From CADEEN01 sp035716845 (GTDB lineage Bacteria > Pseudomonadota > Gammaproteobacteria > Burkholderiales > Burkholderiaceae_C), in contig DASTJE010000148.1 of NCBI GenBank assembly GCA_035716845.1, positions 42,182 to 106,181 of the forward strand: 64,000 nucleotides of DNA, in the 5' to 3' direction. Shown here piece by piece: positions 41,936-51,762 of the stretch. Below the pieces are notes generated by a model, which was not told the DNA's origin, made no database searches, and saw nothing but the letters and a program-made list of their open reading frames with translations. The translations under genes and the position numbers were made by a program. The stretch's first letter is position 1. The number at the start of each line of letters is the position of its first letter.

Positions 41936-42472
41936 TCAGCGCTGCCTGGCGCTCCAGCTGCGCATGCCCTCGGCCACTTCGGCCTTCGCGCCATCGACGC
42001 CGTCCCAGCCCAGCACCTTGACCCACTTGCCCGGCTCGAGGTCCTTGTAGTGCTCGAAGAAGTGCTGGATGGTCTTGAGCCGAGCGGGGTTGAGGTCCTC
42101 GTGCGAGCGCCACTGGGAGTAGATCGACAGGATCTTGTCGGTGGGAACGGCCAGCAGCTTGTTGTCACCGCCTGCCTCGTCCTGCATCCGCAGGATGCCC
42201 AACGGCCGACATGCACAGACCACTCCCGGAATCAGCGGCACCGGCGTGACCACCAGCACATCGACCGGGTCGCCGTCGTCGGCCAGCGTTTGCGGGATGT
42301 AGCCGTAGTTGCACGGATAGTGCATGGCCGTGCCCATGAAGCGATCGACGAACAGCGCACCACTCTCCTCGTCGACCTCGTACTTGATCGGGTCGGCGTT
42401 CATCGGGATCTCGATGATGACGTTGAACTCGTCGGGCGCCTTCGCGCCAGGCGTCACGTTGTGCAGGCTCAT
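41936..42472 (-). CDS. ppa: Inorganic pyrophosphatase (soluble, family I)
   Basis: Cytoplasmic Mg-dependent hydrolysis of pyrophosphate. The protein has 178 residues. The metal-binding signature DDGDPVDVLV is at about residues 65-74, with supporting IIEIPMNADPIKYEVDEESG and MHYPCNYGYIPQTL. It is convergent with the FemAB-like gene and divergent from hppA across a 221-base gap, where TAGAAT on the minus strand (near 42510) is a possible -10. I see no other gene in that gap. Confidence 0.97.
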   Translation of the reverse strand: MSLHNVTPGAKAPDEFNVIIEIPMNADPIKYEVDEESGALFVDRFMGTAMHYPCNYGYIPQTLADDGDPVDVLVVTPVPLIPGVVCACRPLGILRMQDEAGGDNKLLAVPTDKILSIYSQWRSHEDLNPARLKTIQHFFEHYKDLEPGKWVKVLGWDGVDGAKAEVAEGMRSWSARQR

Positions 42473-42693
42473 GGGGTCGTGGTCCAGCGAACAGGGATTA
42501 CCCGGATTCTAGGGACCGCCCTTGCGGTCGCCTGACGCGGCCGACTGGGCGCGCAGGCCGTGCGCCGGGAATCGCGCGGGTAAAACACGGGACGGCGCAG
42601 CTTCAAGCTCGCTTAGCATTGCGGGTTGTTCCGGTTCGCTGCGAAGCACCGGTCCACAAGAAACGAGCAGACCAACAGCAAGGAGCATCCTTC

Positions 42694-44859
<2,166 letters not shown>

Positions 44860-44890
44860 CACCGGTCGCAGCCTGATCGCTGCACGCGAT

Positions 44891-44914
44891 AGAGCCCGGG
44901 CTTGCCCGGGCTCT
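44891..44914 (+). terminator. Intrinsic terminator of hppA
   Basis: A 10-bp stem, AGAGCCCGGG / CCCGGGCTCT, with a 4-base loop is followed by TTCTTGTTG, 31 bases after the hppA stop. The rest of the gap to 45080 holds nothing I can assign. Confidence 0.85.
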
Positions 44915-45080
44915 TTCTTGTTGAGGACCGAAGGCAGCGCACTCGATCCGCGCTGACGGATGCGGCGCCGAGCGAGGCCCGCATGTCCACGGGCCGCGCC
45001 CGCCGCACTGCCGGCACCCTTCGAGCCGACTGGGTGCCAGCCCCCTGGGATCGGCGCCGCGGGCTGCGGCGGACGCCCTC

Positions 45081-47516
45081 CTACGCAGCCTGCCTGAAGG
45101 CCATCACGCCCTGGTTGCGCAACGTGCGCAGGAGGGCGAGTTCCTTCTCGCCGAGTTCGATGCCTCCGGGATGGCCCTGGTCGGCGTAGATCAGGGCGAA
45201 CGGCGCCCCCTTGAGGACCAGCGGCAGCAGGAGGAACGACGGCGCTGCGACCTGGGCTCGGAACCACCCCGGCAGCCGACCTGCGATCCCGGGCTGCGTC
45301 GCGTCGGCAATCAGCGTGTCCGCACCTTTGAGGCAGACCGCCGTGAACAAGTCCGGCGCCGCGCCGGGCGCTGGTACGAGCGGCACGCGCATCGCGGCGG
45401 CAACCTCGGCAGCCCCGTCACCCAGGCCGAAGCGCCCGGTCAGGGTATTGGTCTTCGGATCCCGCAGACAGAACACGACACGCCTGAACTCGAGCGCTCG
45501 GAACATCGTCTCGAGGATCATGCGGAGCACCTCGTTGAGCTTGAAGCTCTCGCCCACCATGTGAGTGGTGATGTCTTGCACGCCCTGCGCCAGTACCTCG
45601 GCCACCTTCGCCGTGTCGCGGGCCGGCGCCGGCTCGTCGAGCGAGGACAGGTCGGTCGCGCGCAGCGTATGTTCCGACAGGGAGTCGTCGGGCAGCGATG
45701 CCGTCGCCTCGCCCGCCAACAGCCGGCGCGCGCGCGCCTTCGCGCCGAGCTGCAACTGCATCGCCTGTGTGAGCGTCGACAGGCGCTGCTGCGACGATGC
45801 GGCGGCCTGCTCGAGGTTCTCGCGATCGACGCCCAGCGCACGCCCGTAGCGCTCGACGATGACGTCGAACCGCGACTGCTTGCCGTCAGCGGCCTCCAGC
45901 ATGGCATCGGCCATTTCGGTGGCCATGCGGCCGAGCCAGCGCTGGCGGTCGAGTCCCGCCGCCGGGATCGGGCGCGCCGGCGGCTCGCCCTCCGGTGAGC
46001 GCATCGCGCGCTGCAGGCTGTCGGGCAGGCCCCAGGCCTTGGCCACGCCCGCGCCGATGTCCTGGTAGGTCAGCCCCAGCACACGCCGCGCGGCACTCGC
46101 CTCGTCCAAGGCCGCCCCTCGAGCCGTAGCCGGTTGCACGAAGGCGCGGACCTGGCGCGCCTCCTCGGGAAAGTAGAACTCCACGAGCAGGCGCCCCAGA
46201 CTCTGGAACATGGCTGCCAGGAACGTCTCCTCGGCCTCGCGCGCCACCGGCGTCAGTGCGTCGGCCAGCGTGGCGGCCATCAGGGCGCGCAGGTACTCCT
46301 CCTTGATCTGGTCGGCATGGCGCTTGTCCTGCATGCGCTCGAGCAGCACGAGCGAGAGTGCCATGTTGCGAATGCCGGCGAATCCCACCAGGGCCACCGC
46401 GCGCGAGACGGTGCTCACCGGGCCTCCCGCAGTCTTGAAGTGGGCCGAGTTGACGACGCGCAGCAGCTTGTTGGTGAGCGCCACGTCCTTGAGGATCTCG
46501 TCGGACAGGGTCGACAGGTTGTGGTGCTCGGAATTCGCCACGCGCTGGATGCGCGCCACGGCATCGGAAAGAGCAGGAAAGTCGCCGCGGTGCTTCATGC
46601 GGCGCATCAGGAAGTCGAGGGTGCCGTGGATGTCGCCGGCGCCAGCCTCCGGTGCCGCCGCGGCCGGCACGGCAGTGTCACCGGCAAGCCAGCGGTCGAG
46701 CGCGTCGCGCATGCCCGCCACGGCGGCCGTTCGTTCGCCCGGATGCCGCGCCAGGGCGCGCTGGGCCAGCTCGCGAAGCGCCTCGTCGATCGGCTCGCCG
46801 CGAGCGTTCACCGCGGGCACCTTCAAGTCCTCGACCTGGACGCGCGCCAAGGCGCGCAACGGGTCGCGCTCCGAAAGAAGCCTCTCGCCACTCAGCAGCT
46901 CGGCCAGCAGGACGCCGGCGGCGAACACGTCCATCGACGGCTGCGGCGCGGCGCCACGAGCGGCCTCCGGCGCGATGTAGCCTGGCGTGCCGCAGACCAT
47001 GCCCCGCTGATCGGCAGCCACCCGCCCCGCATCGTCCATGTGCGCTGCGATGCCGAAATCCATCACGCGCGGCTGCCCGTTGGCGTCGAGCAGGATATTC
47101 GAGGGCTTCAGGTCCCGGTGCACGATGCCGCGCTCGTGCGCCGCCGCCAACGCGTCGAGGACGCATCGCATCAGAACGGCCGCCTCGCGGGCAGGCATCG
47201 GTGCGGCACGCTCGCGCAGATGAGCCGCCAGCGTCGGTCCGGGGACATACTCGAACACCAGGTACGGGCGCCCCTCGTCCTCATCGGCCTCGAACACGGG
47301 CACGATGTGCGGGTGGGCCAGGCGGCTGACTGCACGCGCCTCGTGCAACCACTCCTCGAGCGCCACGCCGTCGTGCCCGACATCGAGCAGCTTGAGCGCC
47401 ACCTCGCGGTCCAGCCGGGCGTCGTGCGCCAGCCAGACCGTGGCCTGGGCGCCACGCCCAAGCTGGCGCACCAGCGAGAAGCGGCCCACGCGCGCGGGCT
47501 TGACGGGAGCTCTCAC
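45081..47516 (-). CDS. Serine/threonine protein kinase with HDOD and GAF domains
   Basis: Signalling protein of 811 residues in three parts. The kinase domain (about 11-280) is intact: glycine loop LGRGAQATVW (19-28), Lys42 in VALK, HRDLKPSN at 133-140, DFG at 153-155, APE at 182-184. The HDOD domain (about 305-510) includes LSDEILKDVALTNKLLRVVNSAHF and AVALVGFAGIRNMAL, the usual helical features. The GAF-like domain (about 640-811) contains FRRVVFCLRDPKTNTLTGRFGLG and FLLLPLVLKGAPFALIYAD. No membrane helix is seen, so it is probably cytoplasmic. The GTG start overlaps the TGA of the upstream pseudokinase gene (GTGA). Ligand and targets are unknown. Confidence 0.9.
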   Translation of the reverse strand: MRAPVKPARVGRFSLVRQLGRGAQATVWLAHDARLDREVALKLLDVGHDGVALEEWLHEARAVSRLAHPHIVPVFEADEDEGRPYLVFEYVPGPTLAAHLRERAAPMPAREAAVLMRCVLDALAAAHERGIVHRDLKPSNILLDANGQPRVMDFGIAAHMDDAGRVAADQRGMVCGTPGYIAPEAARGAAPQPSMDVFAAGVLLAELLSGERLLSERDPLRALARVQVEDLKVPAVNARGEPIDEALRELAQRALARHPGERTAAVAGMRDALDRWLAGDTAVPAAAAPEAGAGDIHGTLDFLMRRMKHRGDFPALSDAVARIQRVANSEHHNLSTLSDEILKDVALTNKLLRVVNSAHFKTAGGPVSTVSRAVALVGFAGIRNMALSLVLLERMQDKRHADQIKEEYLRALMAATLADALTPVAREAEETFLAAMFQSLGRLLVEFYFPEEARQVRAFVQPATARGAALDEASAARRVLGLTYQDIGAGVAKAWGLPDSLQRAMRSPEGEPPARPIPAAGLDRQRWLGRMATEMADAMLEAADGKQSRFDVIVERYGRALGVDRENLEQAAASSQQRLSTLTQAMQLQLGAKARARRLLAGEATASLPDDSLSEHTLRATDLSSLDEPAPARDTAKVAEVLAQGVQDITTHMVGESFKLNEVLRMILETMFRALEFRRVVFCLRDPKTNTLTGRFGLGDGAAEVAAAMRVPLVPAPGAAPDLFTAVCLKGADTLIADATQPGIAGRLPGWFRAQVAAPSFLLLPLVLKGAPFALIYADQGHPGGIELGEKELALLRTLRNQGVMAFRQAA

Positions 47517-49258
47517 TCGTCGTCGTCCTCGTGGCCCAGGGCGCTCGCATAGCTCGCACTGGCCTGCAGCGCCGCCGTCAGGTCGCGCAGGCTGATCCCG
47601 AGCACGCGCACGTAACGCTGAACGACGCGCTCGAGGGCGGCCTGCTGCCGCTCGGGCGGCAAGGCGAGCGCGTCGACCGCCTCGTTGGCCGCACTGCCAA
47701 CGGTGCGGATGACATCGTCATCGGTATCGGGGTGCCGCACCGGCGTGTCCAATGGCAGGCGCCGGATCATGTGCAGCACGGCATCGTCCATGCCCCACCA
47801 GCGGGCCACGGCAATGCCCATGCCCTCGACCTCGGTGCCCAGCACCGCGAATCCAGCCGCCAGCTCCGACAACCCGGGATCCTCGGCCTCGCCCTCGCGC
47901 GCACCCGGTCCGGGCTGCATCAGGCGCAGCACCTGACGCATCTCGTCCGGAAAGTGGTAATGGGCGACGAGGCGCCCGAGGTTCTGCATCAGTGCCACCA
48001 GGGCCACCACTTCACCGTCGTACCCGGCAGGTCGAAGTGACTGCGCCAGGCGCGCGGCGCGCATGGCCTTGCCCACGGCACGCTCGAGCGCGCGTGCCCC
48101 TTCGGCGTCGAGGGGACCCGGCCAGTCGCGCAAGCCATGTGCGGCCCGCCGCACACCCTGCAGCCCGATCATCGCAATGCTCCGGCGCACCGTCAGCACG
48201 GGGCCGTTGCCCGACACCTGCGAGCCACGCACCTGGGCGCTGTTGACGGCTCGCAGGAGTTCGAGCGTCATCGCGGGGTCGTGCAGCACGACCTGCGCCA
48301 GTTCCTCGGTGTGCTCACGCTCCATCAACGCCAGCCGCGCAGCGCGGCTCGCGGCGCCCGGCAGGGCCGGCAGCGCGCCAATCTGGCGCACGCGCGCGAT
48401 GAGCTGCTCGTGCGCCTTGCCGCCCTGTTCCTGGTCGTTCTCGAGCCACCCCTCGAGTGCACGCGCCAGGGTGCGGGCGCTGCGATATCGCTGCCGAGGC
48501 TGGCGGTCGGTCGCGCGGTTGGCGATGGCCCGCAGCACGTCCGGCACGGGGCGCGGCAGGTCCCACGGCAACCGGATCAGCTCGCGCCCCAAGGGCGCCA
48601 GGCGCGCCAGCGCGGCGCCGATGTCGGGCTCCTCGAGCGCCGGTGCGCCGGCGAGCAGGCCGTGCATCACGAGGGCCAGTGCCATGACGTCCTGCTCGGC
48701 CGCCGCGCGCGACGCCTGGCGCTCGCCAGCCGCGCCCGCGATGTCGGCTTCCAGGCCCCACGCCACTTCGAGTCCCATCAGACGCACGCTGCCGGCCTCG
48801 GAAAGCTGGATCAGGAAGGGCTGGATGTCATGGTGCGTCGCGCCGGCATCGTGCGCATACGCCAGCCCCTGTGCCGCCTGGGCAATCCATCGGGCGACGT
48901 CGGCCGGCGCATCACCGTCACGGCGCCTCGATCGCTCGCTCAGCAAAGGACCGAACGCAGCGTCGTACGCGACGAAGGGCCAGCGTTCCTGCTCGCCGAC
49001 CTCGACGACATGCGCCAGATGTGGGTGGGACAGTCGCCCCGCCCGTCGTGCACGATCGAGCCAGGCATTCAGCGCCGCGGTGTCGACCGGCTGCTGCCTC
49101 GGCAGCACCAGCAGGAGGTCCTGGCCGCTGCGCGGGTCGTGCACGCGCCATGCCATGAGCCGCGCGCTGCGCCCGACCAGCTCACGCAATGCAAAGCGCC
49201 CGAGTCGACGAACGGCAGCGGGCGGAGCAGCGGTGGGAGGGGTCGCGACGGCGGCCAT
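47513..49258 (-). CDS. Pseudokinase-HDOD protein
   Basis: A protein of 581 residues with the same N-terminal plan as the gene after it. Residues about 17-275 follow a protein kinase fold (RLGRFALRELVGRSARLMAW; RAGRLSHPHLAHVVEVGE), but catalytic residues are lost. The glycine loop is degenerate, the VAIK Lys is replaced in LLLVLP (49-53), HRDLKPSN is HHDIQPFL (142-149, no Lys or Asn), and DFG has become GLE (162-164). The HDOD domain (about 285-480) is well kept: LAQVVLHDPAMTLELLRAVNSAQV and SIAMIGLQGVRRAA. No GAF domain is present. It is first of the pair and divergent from trxA. It probably has a scaffold or allosteric role. Confidence 0.87.
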   Translation of the reverse strand: MAAVATPPTAAPPAAVRRLGRFALRELVGRSARLMAWRVHDPRSGQDLLLVLPRQQPVDTAALNAWLDRARRAGRLSHPHLAHVVEVGEQERWPFVAYDAAFGPLLSERSRRRDGDAPADVARWIAQAAQGLAYAHDAGATHHDIQPFLIQLSEAGSVRLMGLEVAWGLEADIAGAAGERQASRAAAEQDVMALALVMHGLLAGAPALEEPDIGAALARLAPLGRELIRLPWDLPRPVPDVLRAIANRATDRQPRQRYRSARTLARALEGWLENDQEQGGKAHEQLIARVRQIGALPALPGAASRAARLALMEREHTEELAQVVLHDPAMTLELLRAVNSAQVRGSQVSGNGPVLTVRRSIAMIGLQGVRRAAHGLRDWPGPLDAEGARALERAVGKAMRAARLAQSLRPAGYDGEVVALVALMQNLGRLVAHYHFPDEMRQVLRLMQPGPGAREGEAEDPGLSELAAGFAVLGTEVEGMGIAVARWWGMDDAVLHMIRRLPLDTPVRHPDTDDDVIRTVGSAANEAVDALALPPERQQAALERVVQRYVRVLGISLRDLTAALQASASYASALGHEDDDE

Positions 49259-49486
49259 GCGGGCAGGACGCAGGTGGAATCTGCATCGATTGGATCGCGC
49301 CCCGCCCTGTCCCGATGGGCCGAAGTGGCGGTGAAATGCGCCCCAGATTGCCGTTCCCGGCCTGCCGTGCGCGAGCGCCGCGGCGCGATTCCCCCTGCAA
49401 GGCGAGCCTGCTGCCCCTGTGTCAGAATGCCTCGGCGTTCGCAGGCCGGCCCGGACACGCCGGCGCGACAGGAGAGGGAAAGTTCA

Positions 49487-49816
49487 ATGAGCAGCGAACT
49501 GATCAAGCACGTCACCGACGGATCCTTCGAGACCGATGTGCTGAAGGCCGACACGCCGGTGCTGGTGGACTACTGGGCCGAGTGGTGCGGGCCCTGCAAG
49601 ATGATCGCGCCCATCCTCGACGAGCTGTCCAAGCAGTACGAGGGTCGGCTCCAGATCGCCAAGATGAACGTCGACGATAACCAGGTCGTGCCCGGCAAGT
49701 TCGGCATCCGCGGCATCCCGACGCTCATGCTCTTCAAAGGGGGCCAGCTGGCTGGAACCCTGGTCGGCGCGCATCCGAAGGCGAAGTTCACCGCCTTCAT
49801 CGACGGTCACCTATAA
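49487..49816 (+). CDS. trxA: Thioredoxin 1
   Basis: Small cytoplasmic disulfide reductase of 109 residues. The active site WCGPC is at residues 33-37 in DYWAEWCGPCKMIAP, with cis-Pro in GIRGIPTLMLFKGG. The start MSSELIKHVTDGSFETDV is preceded by GGAGAGGGAA. It lies upstream of rho, as in many proteobacteria. Its stop codon is inside a TATAAT element that may be the rho promoter. Confidence 0.98.
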   Translation: MSSELIKHVTDGSFETDVLKADTPVLVDYWAEWCGPCKMIAPILDELSKQYEGRLQIAKMNVDDNQVVPGKFGIRGIPTLMLFKGGQLAGTLVGAHPKAKFTAFIDGHL

Positions 49817-49817
49817 T
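49812..49817 (+). promoter_or_regulatory. Consensus -10 box, probable rho promoter
   Basis: TATAAT overlaps the trxA stop codon. A partial -35, TTCACC, is at 49787-49792, a long 19-base spacer. Transcription from here would give rho a 5' leader of over 200 bases, consistent with the leader-based autoregulation known for rho in other proteobacteria. Confidence 0.45.
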
Positions 49818-50055
49818 CCTGCCATTCGCCGGCCTCCTGCGGGAGTCTGGCGCCAAGATGCCAGCCCGTCGCCGTCGGTCTCGATGACAGACGCCGCGTC
49901 GCGGTACCGGCCCCTCCCCTGACGAGTCCACGCAGCGCGACATCCTCGCGCAGGGCGTAGCCGCAGGGGACTCGGACACCCTCATCAGGCCCCGGGGTCG
50001 GCAATGCAGGCCATGCGCGAGGCACGCGTGCGGCCAACCTATGGGGTCCCCCCTT

Positions 50056-51321
50056 ATGCACCTTTCCGAACTCAAAGCCTTGCACGTTTCGGCCCTGATC
50101 AAGATGGGCCAGGAACTGGAGATCGAGAACGTCGAACGCCTGCGCAAGCAGGAGCTCATGTTCGCGATCATGAAGAAGCGCGCCAAGGCCGGCGAGCAGG
50201 TCTTCGGCGACGGCGTCCTCGAGGTGCTTCCCGACGGCTTCGGCTTCCTGCGCGCCATCGACACCAGCTACATGGCGTCGACCGACGACATCTACCTCTC
50301 GCCCAGCCAGATCCGGCGCTTCAACCTTCACACCGGCGACATGGTCGAAGGCGAGGTGCGCGTGCCCAAGGACGGCGAGCGCTACTTCGCGCTGGTCAAG
50401 GTCGACCGCGTCAACGGCGTGACGCCCGAGGAGAACAAGCACAAGATCATGTTCGACAACTTGACGCCGCTCTTCCCGAAGGAGCAGTTCAAGTTGGAGC
50501 GCGACGGCCTGAAGGCCGACGAGAACATCACCTGCCGCATCATCGACCTGGTGGCGCCGATCGGCAAGGGCCAGCGCGCGCTGCTGGTGGCGCAGCCCAA
50601 GACCGGCAAGACGGTCATGATGCAGCAGCTCGCGCACGCCCTGGTGGCCAACCACCCGGACATCCACCTCATCGTGCTGCTGGTCGACGAGCGCCCCGAG
50701 GAAGTCACCGAAATGGTGCGCTCGGTGCGGGGCGAGGTCATCAGCTCGACCTTCGACGAGCCGGCCGCACGCCACGTCCAGGTGGCCGAAATGGTGATCG
50801 AACGCGCCAAGCGCCTGGTGGAGCTGAGGAAGGACGTGGTGATCCTGCTCGATTCGATCACCCGCCTGGCACGCGCCTACAACAACGTCCTGCCTTCGTC
50901 GGGCAAGGTCCTCACCGGCGGCGTGGACGCCAATGCGCTGCAGCGGCCAAAGCGCTTCTTCGGCGCGGCGCGCAACGTCGAGGAAGGTGGCAGCCTGACC
51001 ATCATCGGCACGGCGCTGATCGACACCGGCTCGAAGATGGACGAGGTCATCTACGAGGAGTTCAAGGGCACCGGCAACTGCGAGATTCACCTCGATCGCC
51101 GCATGGCCGAGAAGCGCGTCTATCCCTCGATCCTGATCAACAAGAGCGGCACGCGGCGCGAGGAGCTGCTGCTCAAGCCCGAAATCCTGCAGAAGACCTG
51201 GATTCTGCGCAAACTGCTCTATCCGATGGACGAGATCGAGGCGATGGAGTTCATCCTCGACAAGATGAAATCGTCGAAGAACAACCTCGACTTCTTTGAC
51301 ATGATGCGGCGGGGCGGTTGA
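50056..51321 (+). CDS. rho: Transcription termination factor Rho
   Basis: Hexameric RNA helicase for factor-dependent termination. The protein has 421 residues. The start MHLSELKALHVSALIKMGQ is the conserved N-terminus; an in-frame ATG 15 bases upstream is less usual. The N-terminal RNA-binding domain has GFGFLRAIDTSYMASTDDIY near 55-74. The ATPase core has Walker A AQPKTGKTVMMQQL near 178-191 and Walker B DVVILLDSITRLARAYN near 260. The Q loop and R loop region (GGVDANALQRPKRFFGAARN) is present. Preceded by a 239-base leader containing two overlapping mini-frames. Confidence 0.98.
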   Translation: MHLSELKALHVSALIKMGQELEIENVERLRKQELMFAIMKKRAKAGEQVFGDGVLEVLPDGFGFLRAIDTSYMASTDDIYLSPSQIRRFNLHTGDMVEGEVRVPKDGERYFALVKVDRVNGVTPEENKHKIMFDNLTPLFPKEQFKLERDGLKADENITCRIIDLVAPIGKGQRALLVAQPKTGKTVMMQQLAHALVANHPDIHLIVLLVDERPEEVTEMVRSVRGEVISSTFDEPAARHVQVAEMVIERAKRLVELRKDVVILLDSITRLARAYNNVLPSSGKVLTGGVDANALQRPKRFFGAARNVEEGGSLTIIGTALIDTGSKMDEVIYEEFKGTGNCEIHLDRRMAEKRVYPSILINKSGTRREELLLKPEILQKTWILRKLLYPMDEIEAMEFILDKMKSSKNNLDFFDMMRRGG

Positions 51322-51334
51322 GCTGGCCGTCCGC

Positions 51335-51340
51335 TATAAT
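51335..51340 (+). promoter_or_regulatory. Consensus -10 box, probable rpmE2 promoter
   Basis: TATAAT lies 13 bases after the rho stop and 70 bases before the L31 start. The nearest -35-like TTGAGC is only 11 bases away, so the -35 is unclear. Confidence 0.45.
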
Positions 51341-51409
51341 TTGCGTTTTCCCGCCACCGGCAAGTGCGTCGCAGTGCGGCGTGGCTACCACACACCCAGC
51401 GAGAGTTCC

Positions 51410-51667
51410 ATGAAAGAAGGCATCCACCCCGGCTACCGCGAAGTCTGCTTCGTGGACCTTTCCAACGGTTTCCAGTTCGTGACCCGCTCGACGGTGCAGA
51501 CCAAGGAAACCATCAAGCTCGACGACGGCCGCGAACTGCCGCTGTTCAAGATGGAGACCTCCAGCGAGTCGCACCCGTTCTACACCGGCACGCAGAAGAG
51601 CGTGGACAACCTCGGTGGCCGCGTCGAGAAGTTCCGCAACAAGTTCAAGGTCGGCATCAAGAAGTAG
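51410..51667 (+). CDS. rpmE2: 50S ribosomal protein L31 type B
   Basis: Ribosomal protein of 85 residues, the usual length for the type B form. The sequence MKEGIHPGYREVCFVDLSNG and FKMETSSESHPFYTGTQK is typical. It lacks the CxxC zinc-binding pair of type A L31, so it is the zinc-independent form. It follows rho and ends in a strong terminator. Type B paralogues are zinc-controlled in some bacteria; no Zur site is evident here. Confidence 0.97.
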   Translation: MKEGIHPGYREVCFVDLSNGFQFVTRSTVQTKETIKLDDGRELPLFKMETSSESHPFYTGTQKSVDNLGGRVEKFRNKFKVGIKK

Positions 51668-51691
51668 GGAGCTGCGTCCCCCTCTCCCCGG

Positions 51692-51715
51692 AAAGGGCAG
51701 CGTCGGCTGCCCTTT
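51692..51715 (+). terminator. Intrinsic terminator of rpmE2
   Basis: A 10-bp stem, AAAGGGCAGC / GCTGCCCTTT, with loop GTCG runs into TTTTTTG. It lies 25 bases after the L31 stop. Confidence 0.9.
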
Positions 51716-51762
51716 TTTGTTGCGTGCACCCGATGAGGAGGCATCATGCGCAGGCTGCGAAC

